DNA from: Euptelea pleiosperma
Lineage: Eukaryota > Streptophyta > Magnoliopsida > Ranunculales > Eupteleaceae
DNA length: 64,000 nt
Assembly: GCA_035048495.1 (NCBI GenBank)
Contig: CM068545.1
Coordinates: 37,586,225-37,650,224 of the forward strand
Direction of reading: 5' to 3'
Shown here piece after piece: positions 21,000 to 33,524 of this stretch. Position 1 is the first letter of the stretch; each line of letters begins with the position of its first letter. Made by a program: the position numbers and the translations under genes. The notes beneath the pieces are model-generated. The model ran no database searches. It was not told where the DNA came from and saw only the letters and a list, made by a program, of their open reading frames with translations.

Positions 21000-22030
21000 T
21001 TATATTATTTTCTCTCTCCTCTCTCCTAATTCTCTCTCATCTCTAACATCTAACCCATAGATCATCTCACCCTACCATTTAGATCCTCAAATCGACCATC
21101 CGATCACTCTCTCTCCAACATCTAATTGCCTTCATCTCACCATCCGATCATCCATTTAACCATTAAATCATCATATCCCATAATCTGATCCTCAGATCGA
21201 CCACCCGATCCTGCTATCAATCATCCTAACACTCTGATATCCATCATCTAAACCTCTGATCTCCCCTCCTCTAGCTCTATCCCATCTCCCATAGTTTTTT
21301 CACCATTAGATCTTCTATCAAACCGTTGGATCTCTCTAGATCTAACGGTTCTCCTATATTGGCCAAGATCGCCATCATCGATCCACCTGAAACTTGGGTG
21401 TGTTCCGATCGAGCTCCTCCCATCTGTCCACTTGCTAGCCAGCAACCCTACTGGCCCCTCCATCCTCAAATGCCACTACATGCTGCCTCCACAACCAACA
21501 AGCCTGTGACCCTTCCTTTCATCCTCTCTCCATGCTCTAACCTTTGTTGCTAGTGCAACAAACCTGCTAAGTACCAAGATTTGCCTTGCAACCATTTTGC
21601 ACCACTGTGCATCATAAAGGTGGCTATCTCCTCTCATTGGCAATCAGTGTAAACTCTTATGCTCCCTCACGTGCACATACAACCTGATCTCCTCTAAGGC
21701 AGCAACTCACCACCGTCGTCTCTATGGATAGATTCTCTCTACCTGCAAGTGCAGATCACACTGCATAGATCCAACCACCATGCAACTACCACTTGGCCGA
21801 ATCCGATCTTCTCCGGTAAGTGCCAAGGTATTCTCCTATTCTCTCTCTAGGTTCTCTCTCTAGGACCATCATTTTCTTTCACTTTCTCTCTCTACATTAT
21901 TTTCTCTCTCTAAGTTTCTATGTCTCTCACTCTCTCTACCTATTTCTCTCTCTAGATTCTAGATTCTAGATTTTCTCTCTAATTCTCTCTCTAACTTGTT
22001 TCTCTCTCTACATCTCTCTTGATCGCATTT
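21000..22030. repeat. Pyrimidine-rich, degenerate minisatellite region
   Basis: Runs of tctctctc interrupted by words such as atctcaccatccgatcatcc and ctagattctagattct (21955-21974). 21050-21260 repeats a loose catccgatcat/cctctgatc module. No ORF with a recognisable product. Position suggests leader or LTR sequence of the copia-like element. Confidence 0.5.
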
Positions 22031-22822
22031 TAATGCTTTCTAGTCATTTTTTATAGTATTTTTTGCAAGGATATTTTGTAAGCACTTTGATTCAATAAAT
22101 ATTAGTTGATTTTACATTATAGTGTTCTCATTCCTGTTCCTAGTTTATTCTTGTTTTTAATTAATAGTAGGAAATTCTCTCTCTAAAAATCACTAAAGCA
22201 TGTTTTAAATCTGTACCATTAATCACCATTCTCACCTTCCATCCATTTTAAACATTTTTTGTATTCTAATATTTTAATTAATTGCATTCCTTGACCCCGA
22301 GTGCGGATTGATATCCGACATACATACCATTGTACGAAGAATCTCATATTTTGCAGGAATTAAAGTCTCGGATTACAAATATTGTTGAAATCTAGGGTTT
22401 CCAATCTAACGACACGAAAATCCCTTCTTTCAGCCTACTCTATATATTGATTATATTGGGTCGAAACCCCAACGAGGAGAACCAATGCTTGAGTAATCCT
22501 CAGTTTTTCAAAGGGTTTTTGATAGCTTCATTAGAGTGAGAGAGAGAAAGCTAAGATGCTCAAGAGACTCTTGATTCCATGACTATTCTTTAGAGTTTCT
22601 TCTTGATGATCTAAGCTTGTGTCTTTCTACTAAAAGATTCATCTTTTAAGCTAGATCTTTCTAGACCTAAGAACCCATGTTCATATCAGGAGAGTTAGAA
22701 ACCCTATGGTTCTATACACTCATCTCCATTGAATGTTGTGCGCATCGGGGTTGGACTGAGATGTAACTATTTAGGGAAAGATTGGATAGTTGAAAGAGAA
22801 TTAAGGCTAGATTGCTTACTAG

Positions 22823-23552
22823 CCTAGTTAGCAATTCGGAATACGAAAAAAATTCGGGACGGGAATAGTACGAATATAATCCGTTTAGAAAATTTTGTAA
22901 TATGATAAAAAAATGGTCAAATAAACGGAAAATGGGAAAAAACAGTTCGAGAATAATTCGTGTATAATATGATTTTGTATAAAGAGTTTGGCACCAAAAA
23001 TTCGTGCATATATACGTACATATGGTCCATTTTTAGGTGTGGCCAAGTGCAGGATAAAAATCACTTAGATCAAAAAATTTCTCACATGGAACACTTTTAC
23101 CAGCCATTATCGTATGGATGTTAGGCCCATTCCTAAGTGGACGTACGGACCAAACATTAGCATGATTAGTGCTTTATATCCATCACATTTTAGGCTTTTT
23201 CATGGGTTGATTTTCAACAATGGGATTGGGTCGTTATTTTGGGGGGTACAAAGACCTAATGGCTAAAAATCACCAATTAGACTGATTTTCAACTGAGATT
23301 GGAGATCGTCTAGATAAAAAAAGAGTCAGGACATTGATCTATAAGATTGGAGATCATCCCGCACGTGCCGAATTTGAAGTATTATTGAAAAGTTTTATTG
23401 AAAAAAATGAAAATATGTGTTTTAATCGATTTTAGAGAAAAAAATAGAGTATAATCCATATAATTCAATATATACATTGTTTAAAACGTTTTCTCAAAAA
23501 AACTTACTATTCGGGTATAATACGCGTATAGTACGCAAAATGGTTAACTAGG
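22823..23552. mobile_element. hAT-type non-autonomous element with 8-bp TSD
   Basis: Flanked by identical cttactag (22815-22822 and 23553-23560). Ends CCTAGTTAGCAATTCGG on the left and CCTAGTTAACCATTTTGCG on the right (minus strand). Outer parts are rich in cgaataat/ttcgggacggg words that recur inverted (tattcgggtataatacgcg near 23510). 8-bp TSD and short TIR indicate the hAT superfamily. A fold-back MITE is nested inside. No transposase reading. Confidence 0.85.
23030..23345. mobile_element. Fold-back MITE copy nested in the hAT element
   Basis: Contains ggatgttaggcccattcc, gtggacgtacggacc, atgattagtgc, a centre ttcatgggttgattttcaac and the inverse half (aaaaatcaccaattagactg). Sequence is well diverged from the copies at 51000-51200. 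Confidence 0.65.
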
Positions 23553-24064
23553 CTTACTAGTACATTTGGGGTTAAATAGAACTAAAATTGAAAAGACGTG
23601 ATCCGACAAGGTCGTTCATGGATTTATTGACCGTATGAAAGCGTGATGAACAATGGCAGTTGACTTGAGGGATTCGAGTAGAATTGCATATTACATGTAA
23701 GGAGAGAAAAGTGTTCTCTTGTAGAATTGCATATTATACACTCACCACTGCACATGTATTTAATTGATTGTATTAAATTTATGAAGATGATATTACTTTG
23801 GTATGTATTACTTGTGGTTGTGCAGGTGACAGCTCGACAAAGACATCAAAGTTAATGAGAGAGATTAATCTTGTCTTCTAAAATGAATGTGAGTGACTAC
23901 ATGTAGAGGAAAGATCTTATATTGTTTATTTATTTATTTTATATGTTATGTTGTGGTTTTGTTACGAAATTGCCAAAGGAGGAGATTATAAGGTCTAGAT
24001 TTTAGTGTTGGCTAATTCCATATGACAAAACATGTATTTGTAAGCTTCCTAGTGTGAATAGCTA

Positions 24065-24215
24065 CCTAGAGGTGGGCAAAACCTTAAAAGAGCAAACCTA
24101 TTTGTTCTTATCAATTTTTAGGAGTGATTTTAGTAGTTGGATTTAATTCTTTTCTTGGAGTACTAAATCCACTGGCTAGAAATCATCAATCAAGTTGATT
24201 CTGGATATTTGTTCT
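24065..24215. mobile_element. Fold-back MITE fragment
   Basis: Short segment with gaggtgggcaaa, gtagttggatttaattctt, gtactaaatccactggctag and aaatcatcaatcaagttgatt, i.e. both inner arms of the fold-back family. It truncates the copia-like 3' LTR. Confidence 0.55.
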
Positions 24216-24259
24216 TTGAACATTATTATAAATAATGGCTTTGGATATTTATTTTTCAA

Positions 24260-24650
24260 TTGTATTTTTCAGATATGTCAAAAATAAAATTTTATGTTGT
24301 TTGGAGAGGCTATCGCCCCGGAATATATTATTTTTGGGAAGAATGCAAAGCGCATGTCCATGGATACCCAAGGGTTGCATTTAAATCTTTTCGAACATTG
24401 GAAGAAGCAGAAAAAGTATTCAGAGAATCCACAATCAATAAAACTAGCATGAATGAGGGCTCGTGTTCGAAGCAAGGCGAAAGTAAAAATAATGTGAGAC
24501 ATGCTATTGATTTGATTGTTGTATATAAACTATGAATTTTTGTTACTTTGCATGTTTGATAATAATATTTTCTATATTTGTGTAATTTTGTAGGTCCCAT
24601 AGATGAATTCTCTACAAATCCAAGCACAAGTCGAGGGTGGTGATAACTTT
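24260..24650 (+). pseudogene. RNase H1 hybrid-binding (viroplasmin) domain fragment, possibly two exons
   Basis: The plus-strand reading from ATG at 24275 gives KFYVVWRGYRPGIY, then WEECKAHVHGYP, then FKSFRTLEEAEKVF: the complete roughly 45-residue motif of the RNA:DNA hybrid-binding domain found at the N-terminus of eukaryotic RNase H1 and in caulimovirus viroplasmin. No catalytic RNase H domain follows. A polypyrimidine tract and AG lie at 24262-24272, and a second tract with tttgtag at 24588-24594 precedes a short open reading ending TGA (24643-24645), so two small exons are possible. It may be a captured or truncated gene piece. Domain identity is firm; gene status is not. Confidence 0.65.
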
Positions 24651-25971
24651 TGGAAGACGATGTGTATTATTATTTTGTTTGCTTAATTTTTAAATCTTAA
24701 ATTAGCTCATAAACACTTTTGTGGTAAATGGATCTTATTTTAGGGGGTGACGATGTTATACCTAAACAAAATGATGATTCTCTTATCCGTTATAAGGGCA
24801 ATGAGTCATTCCTTTTATTTGTGCTATTCTATACTATGCTAATGGGTTTTGATGATCAATTTTAACAACCTAATAGCATGGTTTTTTATGCGTACAAAGA
24901 CTTACTTTACTCACGTGGATTTGCTCAACATTATGATATATTTTGTTAATTATATTCCCTTTAATTAGTCTTTTCGTGGTTCACAACTTGATACTGACAT
25001 GAGTATCAATGGGTCATTCTTGAGAAGAAGGAACTTAATTTACTTGGATTAGAATTTTAGATACCCATTAATCAAAGCATGACTATGCTCAACCCTTTAA
25101 TTGGGTTCGCCATTGAGAGCAAATGTTGAATGTCAACGTGGATAATACCCTCATCCATGTCATGCTTATAACTTGTGTTGCACTTTTTCCCCTACTATTG
25201 GAATGTCATGCTTATAATGTGGATAATACCATGGTCCATAAGGATGCATCAATATGGCCAAAGATAGATCTTAATTTTATCAATCCCAGGGTCCACTTCA
25301 GTCAACATCTAGATCGTTAAACAGTCCTTTTCAAGTTGCTTCAGAAATCTTAAAAAAGAAACATCACATAAATCAATTTCTGGGTGCTTTTCAGTGGTTT
25401 GTGCTCGACCTATTTCAACCCATTTAATAATCATTAGAATGGTCTAACACAGACCCTAGTTGATAAGTTTGGAGTAAGGCAACAATTTGGGACTGGGAAA
25501 GTTCGGGTATAATAAGGTTTCGAGATTTAAAAATCCTATCAAGGTAGAGCATCATTCAAAGGACTTAGGAATGATCGATCATCCTCACAAAATGTTTGAT
25601 ATTTATTATCAATTTTTTGCGTTGATATCATTCAATGGTCTCTGAGAAAAAAATCATTTGTGTTATCATCTCCTTTCTCTTTTCTCATTTATTTTTAAAT
25701 GTGCAACTAAGAAAAGTTCCAAAAATCTAAGAGCAGTCCCAACAATACTGTTCATGCAATTGGAATGGCTAACAATTACATCAGAAGAGTTTTAACAATT
25801 ACAGGTAACCATGTTGCATCTGACGAAATAGACCGATGAGGATTAATCGACCGAAAACTAACTCGGGTTTTGGAGGACCTAACTGGCTTAAATTGAACTT
25901 GCTAAATTGTCTGATTTTAGTGAGATATAAGGTCCAACTTTCAGTGAAGTGCAACATAAAAAAAATAAATG
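24651..25971. other. Unassigned DNA
   Basis: No recognisable gene. 25105-25240 contains a small duplicated phrase (gtggataatacc ... atgtcatgcttataa) on both sides of a T-rich core. Otherwise AT-rich with no terminal repeats I could pair. Confidence 0.4.
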
Positions 25972-25976
25972 GCAGT

Positions 25977-28900
25977 TGTCAGGCCCCGGATTTTAGGTTC
26001 ACAAATCCCAAGGTGTGCGCCGTGTGTCTCGAATCTAACGCTTAGATTTGAGGCACACAAGGCACTCACTATGCTGGAAACAATTAATTTAGGCAATAAA
26101 GAAGTATAATTTTTTTTTTTTAGTGCGGAAGCAGAACATAACCATAAGCCCGAAACCCCCCATGAACAAAATTAATAATTACCAAGTGTGATGTAAACAT
26201 AAGCATAAGGATATTCACATGGTATATATAGGTAAAGAGCTCCAAAAAGGTAAACAGTAACATAACTGCAATAACATAGTATGGCAGAGCACGAGGCTCC
26301 CCGAATATCTAAAAACGTTTTGAAGATCTTAAAAAAAACCCAGACCCACCAAAAGGAGGTACCTACTCCGGCTCCTATAGATCAATGGCTGAAAAACCAC
26401 CACAACACTCGCAAAAATAATAACTCGGTAACTCTGGCTCCTCCCTGGTGATGGCAGCCTCTAGCTCCTCGGTATGATCCTCAGTAAGCTCCTCAGGAAT
26501 ATCCTCTACAGGTTGTAAGGATGAGCTTTCAAGAAAAAACCCAGCAAGTGAACTAACCTTCTAAACATGTCTAGAGAGGGCAAAATCTCCGATAAAATAC
26601 GAGTGGTATGAAACTACTTAACTTGAAAGACATGGTACTAAAAGAATTTCAATGATTCAAACTTGAAAATGAAATCAGTTTATCGATGTTGAAATAGAAT
26701 ATAACAGTAACAAAAATCATAATCCACATTTGATATCATCTGGCAGTGAAATAAAACAGAAGTAAATATGAGATGTATGCATGTAATGCAAGCTTACAAT
26801 TTAGTAATAGTGGTAAGCTCAAGTCGTAACCTCTCATCCCATAATAAGTGTTACTCATAAGTCTACCATAAATGCAATATAATATCCAATTTTTTTCATT
26901 CCTCAATTACCATAGCTTTCGCTTAATTATGGGACCCTATCCCAAAAGTTTATTTGGACGCAACTAGAAGATACAACTGGTTTTCTCACCACCCCAGTCA
27001 GGGTCTCTCTCCAAGTAACCATCATATCATTCAGAACCAAGTCACCAGTATACATACATAGCTCCCAAGTCTACCGGCTGGAGTCTGTCCCAGGACCTAT
27101 TTCTACCACTGGTCATACGTCGACGACTGTAGATAAACAAAAGATCCAAAGCTCATCCAGTGAGGCAAAAAACCACACCCGCATCTACATGCCCATCGGG
27201 CAAACATGTATCTCTAGGGTCCGCGTGATCACACAATTAAAATCATGATTATCTTATTTAAATGCAATGCTAGTTGAAATCTCGAATCAACACATCGATC
27301 CATCAGTCCAAACATCACAGGAGAACGAGTATATATACAATATATATATAGAGAGAAATACAAAAACTATGAAAACCTTTTGTGAGTTGTGTGTGCATTT
27401 AAAATCATTAGTGCTAGAACTTCATTTTCAATTAGTCACGGCTAATCCAAATTAACTAAGCGAATCATATAAGTCATGTAAATTCGAAAAATTTGGACTT
27501 CGATAAATTTGCAAGGACACGGTAAATCCCGGTTCGATTAATTTCTATTCGTTTAATCTGATTAAGAGTGGAATAATCATAGTTCAAATGGAGAAATTTG
27601 ATAAGAGAATTCGATTAATGATATTCAGTAACACGGATCGATTTAAGACATTTGATAAAATGGGTCGATTAAAGATATTCGATCGATAGAATGGTTTGAT
27701 CAAGGTCATTAGATAAAAACGCGCCATAAGAAACGACCCTAACTATCTCTAGTTACTCTAAGACTATCTCATCTACTCGAGGTGCTTGCATTGATTTCTT
27801 GATCGTAAAACTCTGCTTGATGTCGCTTGTGTGGGTTAATCTCAATCGCGTTATTGCACTGTCACATTATTTGATCTTGATCGCCAAGTTGCTTTGGTTG
27901 CATGATTTGATCTAAATCGCCTGATCACGTTGGTTGCAGGCGTTGATCATCTTCATCGATCGATTCGTTGCATGATCTAGTCGTCGCATGGCATGATCTC
28001 GACCGTCGATGCTTTGCATGACTTCTAGTATTCTCTCCAACGTTAGATAATTTGATCGACTGTAACGCTATGGAGGTCAATTAGTTTGGGCATTACAACA
28101 ATTGAGTACCTTGTGGCCATCACGATGCATGGTTGAATCAGATAGGATGATGAGTACAGGTGGTTTGCATCTCACGGTTGCTGCTTCTTCATGGATACCA
28201 TTCTTCACTTCACCTTCTAGACTTGTACGGCTCATGAAATATGTGGCGCGATCCCTAAAATATGCTAGCCAAATGGACGTCTACTCACATGCCTGATGGA
28301 AGTACGAGTCTAAGATCAGCGTGCTTATAAGTTCAACATCAACGGTTAGTTAGAGTCATTTCTGGGATGATATCCACCGTTAAATTGGTAATGGTGATCC
28401 ACATCTCCCCTAAAGGGAGTATGACGCACAGGTAAGTCATCTTATTAGAAACAATAACAATGTTGGTTGGGAAGGACAAAGGTTGAGCAAAAATGTGGAG
28501 GTGTATAGTGTAGACACGTGGTCTATTTCAAGGATTACAAACACATGCTGGTTGAGTTTGGAGGTATCACTAGCTAAGAAAAATAGATGTTGCTGGTTGC
28601 CATGTGATGAAGATAGTTGTTGATTGTTATTTGGTGAAGATCGTATGGCTACACAACAGGTGAACCAGGTGGACAGCAACTGATATTAGTTGAAACATGG
28701 CTTAGAGCCGTTGGATTAAGAGATAGAGATGGATCGACCATCGATGAAGGATATATAAGACGGTTAGGGAGTATTTATGAAGCTGAGGTAAAGGGTCTAG
28801 GAGGTAGATGCTGAAGGGGTGATCAACGGCCATGGATGGTTGCTGGCCATTGAAGAGTGGACGACCAAGCGAAGGTTTGAAGTGCAAATGAGTGTCAGCT

Positions 28901-30688
28901 AGAAGTTGATGGTCACGGATATTTGGCCAAGACCTAGGTGGACCTAAATCAAGCTCAATAGGATTAGTGGTTTTTGACCACTAGATTAGAGTTATATTCA
29001 CTAGTGGGTTCTAACCGTTAGATTTGGAAATCAATTCCAGGGGTTGATTTTAACTGTGGGATTTGGAGGCATATGAGTGGATTGATGGTAGAGATGGTAG
29101 TTGCTGATATGTGGTAGGCGTTAGTGGGTGGCCAAAATAGGGATGCAAGGTGGCATGGGTACTGAAACATGGGGTGAGTGTAGATCCAACGCTTGGCAGA
29201 AGCTGGTAGCCAAGGTGGTTGGAATCGGCAAATATGATTATTTTGTCGATTGTGGCGCATGCTTGGAGTTGGAGTCTTGGAGCACGAGAAAGGATCCGAC
29301 ACATGGTTGTGCGGGGGATCAAAAGGTTGGGTCCGTTGATGACCTCCTATGAGATCCTAAAGGAGGACAGTTGGCCAGCAAGGGGAAAGATCGTGAGGCT
29401 AGGACAGGTGGATGTTCACCATACGAAGGAGTGAAAAAGAGAGTACTCCAGCTGCTACGTGTTGCATCACGGCTTGGGAAGGAAAACAATAACCTGTAGT
29501 GAGCAAGATTCGTTGGTAGTGAGGTGGTATGCTAGAGAATGGATCCAAAAGAGGTTGGAACACGTGGCTAGTATCCAGAACAATTGTTGAAGGCCAATGA
29601 TGGACAGTTGAGATGGAAAGTAAGGCTAGAAGATGAAAGATCACAATGGCACACAAGCATGGATATGGCATATGGAGGTATGCAAGAGGATCTCATCAGT
29701 GTGTTGTGCACGCAAGGTTGAAGGGTGAGAGGACCAAGAACGAAGATGAAGGATGCTGAAAGTTGGGTTTTGAAATGGAGGGGTTATGGGTTTATCGCCA
29801 AATGATGTAGGGTAACGATTGAAATCAATGTTGCTGGATGTACATCATCATGGGTATTGCATGAAGGTTGGCTAACAATCGATAGAGTCCTCATCTCTTC
29901 AATCACCAGTTGGTAGGATGTACAGTCGGGAGACCTCGAGCGATGCTGCAAGCACGCAATAGAGAAATATGTTTGCTAGAAGTCCACCTAGATAGCTTGA
30001 ACAATCTCAATGAAGAAAAACTGACAGATTCGAACTTCATTCTATTTTATTAATCTAAAATACAGATCCAGACCTACACTACCCTGTATGGACTAACATA
30101 AACCAAGAACATAGGCCATTAATGAGCAAGAGAATTAATGGAATAAGAGACAATAAGTATCAAAAATGAGAAGAGAAAAATAGAAATGTAACTATTAATA
30201 GAGAAATGAGAGGTATGAGAAGACGGTAGAGACACTAACTTAATCATATTAAGCAACAAAAGAAGAAGAGGAGGGCATGAGAAGAAGGTATAGACACTTA
30301 CAACTCGAGCTTTCCACCACCAAGATGAGCTTCTTCCTTTCACACCTCCATTGGAGCTCCAATATCTATGGAAAGAGGTTCAGCAAGACGAGGTGGGGTA
30401 AAGAGTCAACATACTCAAGTTTTGTCAAGAATGATGAAGAGAGAAGAGTGTGTTAATGGAGATTAAGGTTTAGGGTTTGGATAGGAGAGGAGAGAATGGA
30501 GGCTCATACCTCCATCTAAAGAATATTAGCTATAAATAGAGTAGGGTTAAGGGCAAGTTTTGTTATTATTAAACTAAGGGTAAAATGGTTAAAATAATAA
30601 GTTGGATCCCTATGGGCCCAAAAGTTTTCATTGGGCCCAATGCCTCCCAATGGGCCCAAAAGTCCATTTCAGGATCTTGGGTATTACA
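25977..30688 (+). repeat. Very long solo LTR (4.7 kb) with perfect TSD, partly composite
   Basis: Begins TGTCAGGCCCCGGATTTTAGG and ends GGATCTTGGGTATTACA; flanked by gcagt on both sides (25972-25976 and 30689-30693). Inside, atgagctttcaagaaaaaac (26521-26540) matches a phrase in the minus-strand LTR near 49750, supporting LTR identity. No gag or pol reading occurs. 27950-30000 is less AT-rich, with many short ORFs on both strands but no domain, and probably includes later insertions (a fold-back MITE lies at 28905-29100). Length fits a solo LTR expanded by insertions. Confidence 0.65.
28905..29100. mobile_element. Fold-back MITE fragment inside the long LTR
   Basis: Contains cacggatatttggccaag, ctaggtggaccta, ataggattagtggtttttgac, a centre with taaccgttagatttgg and the inverse ggttgattttaactgtgg. 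Flanks do not show a clear TSD. Confidence 0.6.
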
Positions 30689-32534
30689 GCAGTTCATAAA
30701 ATATAAACTCATTGGAATACATCATTAAAGCAAACATCTTTCATGCCCAATTGAATCCCACAAATGAGCTTAACACAAAGTTCACATACACATTTCTTTG
30801 AATCATAACAACATGAAGTCCACAAATGAGCTCCATCTAGATTAGGTCCACCGATGAAAGCTGATTCATCCAAAAGGAGAGATGTAGTTGACCCTAACAA
30901 GAGGAATTTCTAATTTTTGGTAATATGGTATGGTATAAGCATTATATAAAAAAAAAACAATTGTCTGTCCTCTTCTAACAAAAACCCAGTTTACCTATGT
31001 TAAGTAAAATGCTTAGTTTAGTCCTGTCACGCCCCGAATTTCGGCACCTGAACTCAACCCGAACGTCTGTGGATTAGCTCGTTTACCCGACATCCAAGGT
31101 GTGTTTAAAAAAATAAAAGTTTTTTTTTATTCTGAAATATCTTTTTAAATTATCACAATTCCTCATAAATCAAAACAAGAAACTTTTGTAAAGATGTTTT
31201 GTTAATTTAACCGTTTAATATATTTTTTGAATTAAATTTTCACAATTAAACGGTACGGTACCCAAAATAATAATTAAATTTATTTTCAATCAAAACTAAT
31301 GGTTAGGATCTTTATAATTACCTAAAATTTATATTAAACAACTTTTGTGAAAGTACTTAAACCAAAATATTTATTTGATAGTATTTTGAGATATATTTTT
31401 CACAATCCGGCAGAGAACGATTATTTTTTGTTCAAAATTAAATAATGTCAAAAAATTATTTCATTCAAATCTTTTGTTCTATAAATAAATATAAACAACT
31501 TTAATAAATGAACTTTTGTCAAAATATCATATTTTATAATTGTTTTAATTATTTTACAACTATCCGTAGTTCCTAAAAGTAATCGGCAAAACTCAAATAA
31601 TTAATTATTTTCTGAATGAATCACATGATTCGGGAGTCAATTCAAAACTAAATCTAACAAATGATATATGAATTTCATAGTACTCAAAATTTATGATTTT
31701 TATATCAAATAATATAGTATAGGTTTTATTTTAAAATTTGAAAAAAAAGTTGAAACAAAATTAAAAATTTTTAAAAATTCGTAACTGATGACCAGTCAGT
31801 AAAATGGGTGTACAAGATAGCTCCGATTAAATTAAGTGACCAATCATATATTTCTGGAAAGCTAACTCGAAGTCCCTCATGTTTTATGTTTGGCCAAAAG
31901 ATATATATCCATTGTATGTGGGCCAAAACTCAGTCAAAGTTGATTAATATGTGTTGTTTGTACAGGACAACAATTATAACGTTTACTTTGTCGAGTTCCA
32001 CAAAATAGAAAATACAATATTAAATTCAAAATAAAATTTATAAAATAATAAAATCAATTTTAAAATAAACCCGTTTAGCATCGTATTATTTCAATATCGG
32101 TAGAATATTTGACGAATATTCTCGTCTAGGACGTCAGGTAAATCAGAGTAACCAATATTTTTGCAAAAGTACAAAAACGTGAATTAAACTATTTCAATTA
32201 ATCTCAATATAAACAATTAGTTTAAAACTCTATATTACAATTAATTATCTTAAAATAAAATACTAGATTCTTATCTTCAAGTTTCTTCTATCATTCAGCT
32301 CCACTTCATCTAATGTGTTGTTCTCATCAGGATCAACAAAACTTGAAATGGTGGTTGTAGGAGTAAGGGCTGGCAATGGATCGGGTTCAAGTCAGATTGG
32401 TACTGATTTGGTACCGATCTGATAAGAAATCCAATTGATCCGGACCCGATCGGATAAAAAAAATCAGTTCCGAAACCAATCCGATATGATTAGATTGGAT
32501 CCAGGCCCGATCCGATATGATACACATTTACCTC

Positions 32535-32671
32535 AAAATATTGTCGGAGATTTCGGTTTCGATCCTCTTGGGCTTGGGGAGGATCCCAAAAGTTTAAAGT
32601 GGTATGTGCAGGCAGAGCTCGTGCACACTCATTTCGCAATGGCTAGAGTAGTCGAAATTCTTCTAACTGAT
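32535..32671 (+). pseudogene. Captured Lhca-like (light-harvesting complex I) exon fragment
   Basis: The plus strand reads [20 protein letters not shown], then [22 protein letters not shown]. This is the first conserved block of the chlorophyll a/b-binding family: the [10 protein letters not shown] motif and the first transmembrane helix start with the Glu and His/Arg ligand region (family form E-x-x-H-x-R-W/F-A-M). The helix Arg after His is replaced (HTHFAM), a likely pseudogene change. Directly after LLTD stands gtgagc, a good splice donor, and reading-through gives a stop at 32678-32680. So genomic, not cDNA, sequence appears to have been captured. Closest by eye to Lhca-type proteins with [11 protein letters not shown]; the exact paralogue needs a search. 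Confidence 0.85.
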
Positions 32672-33292
32672 GTGAGCTGATTAAAAAAAACTGAGTCATC
32701 TTAGGCACCATTTATGCAATAATCTTTTCATGCCAAACTGGTTTTTGTGTGTGGGTGTTTTATAGTACTCTATATCATACAAAGCTCTTCTTTTATCGGT
32801 GAAGATGTACAATAAAAAAAAGCAGAGAATGATAGTAGTAATTAGATTTGAACTTCCACTGTGTTACACGATGAACATAGTCTCCACAGGCTTTATCCTT
32901 ATCGCCTTTCACCAAAACTAGAGATAGAGGCTATAGAGCACATATTGTAATGGTTACTTGCTACTAGCACCGGCCTCCACTCCAACGATCCAAAGCAACA
33001 AAAGGATGAAAAAAAGTGAAGAAGAAGAAGAAGTGAAGATGAAACCAAACTAAGAGAAGAAGAACAAAAGAAGTTGAAAGGACAAAGCAGAAAAACAGAA
33101 GTCTAAAGGGCGAAAATAGGAAATGTTAACAATTAAAAAATAATTTAAATCATAATTAGTAATTACCAAACCTAGGGAAAGATTCATGTTTAAATTTATT
33201 GGAAATAATGCCCAATAGTAAATATTAGTTGTCAACTTTACCAATAAACAAAAATTACTTTAAATAAAAATCTATTTTATATATATTACATA

Positions 33293-33524
33293 CTTAGAAT
33301 ATATACTGGGTCTATATCGGATCGGAACAAGGTTGATCCGGTACCGATCCGATAAGAGATCGGATCGACAATCTGTGATCCAGTATCGATCTGATAACCA
33401 AACTTAGAATATATACCGGGTCTATATCAGATCGGAACAAGGTCAATCCGGTACCGATCCAAAGATCGGATCGACAATCTGTGATCCAGTATTGATTCGA
33501 TAACCAAAAATAAAGTTTTGGACC
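33293..33524 (+). repeat. 120-bp sub-terminal tandem duplication in hAT element
   Basis: Two units start cttagaatatatac at 33293 and 33413 and share gggtctatatcrgatcggaa, ccggtaccgatcc and gatcggatcgacaatctgtg. Sub-terminal repeats of this kind are transposase binding regions in hAT elements. Confidence 0.9.

Larger units (their letters stand above)
19915..24060 (+). mobile_element. Non-autonomous copia-like LTR element, interrupted
   Basis: A segment starting TGTAAGGTCTATATTTCAGT at 19915 recurs as TATAAGGTCTAGATTTTAGT at 23987, followed in both by gttggcgaatcc/gttggctaattcc and atatgacaraacat. The second copy is immediately preceded by tgccaaaggaggagatt, a good polypurine tract, so these are 5' and 3' LTRs in plus orientation. 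The 3' LTR is cut after about 70 bp by a fold-back MITE. The 5' LTR carries ccaatcgattgg motifs (20200-20370), as do other copia LTRs here. No gag-pol reading and no clear primer binding site were found. Confidence 0.6.

Noticed and set aside
24260..24535. Endogenous caulimovirus
   Set aside because: The viroplasmin-type domain alone is also the N-terminal domain of eukaryotic RNase H1. No coat, movement or reverse transcriptase reading of a caulimovirus lies nearby.
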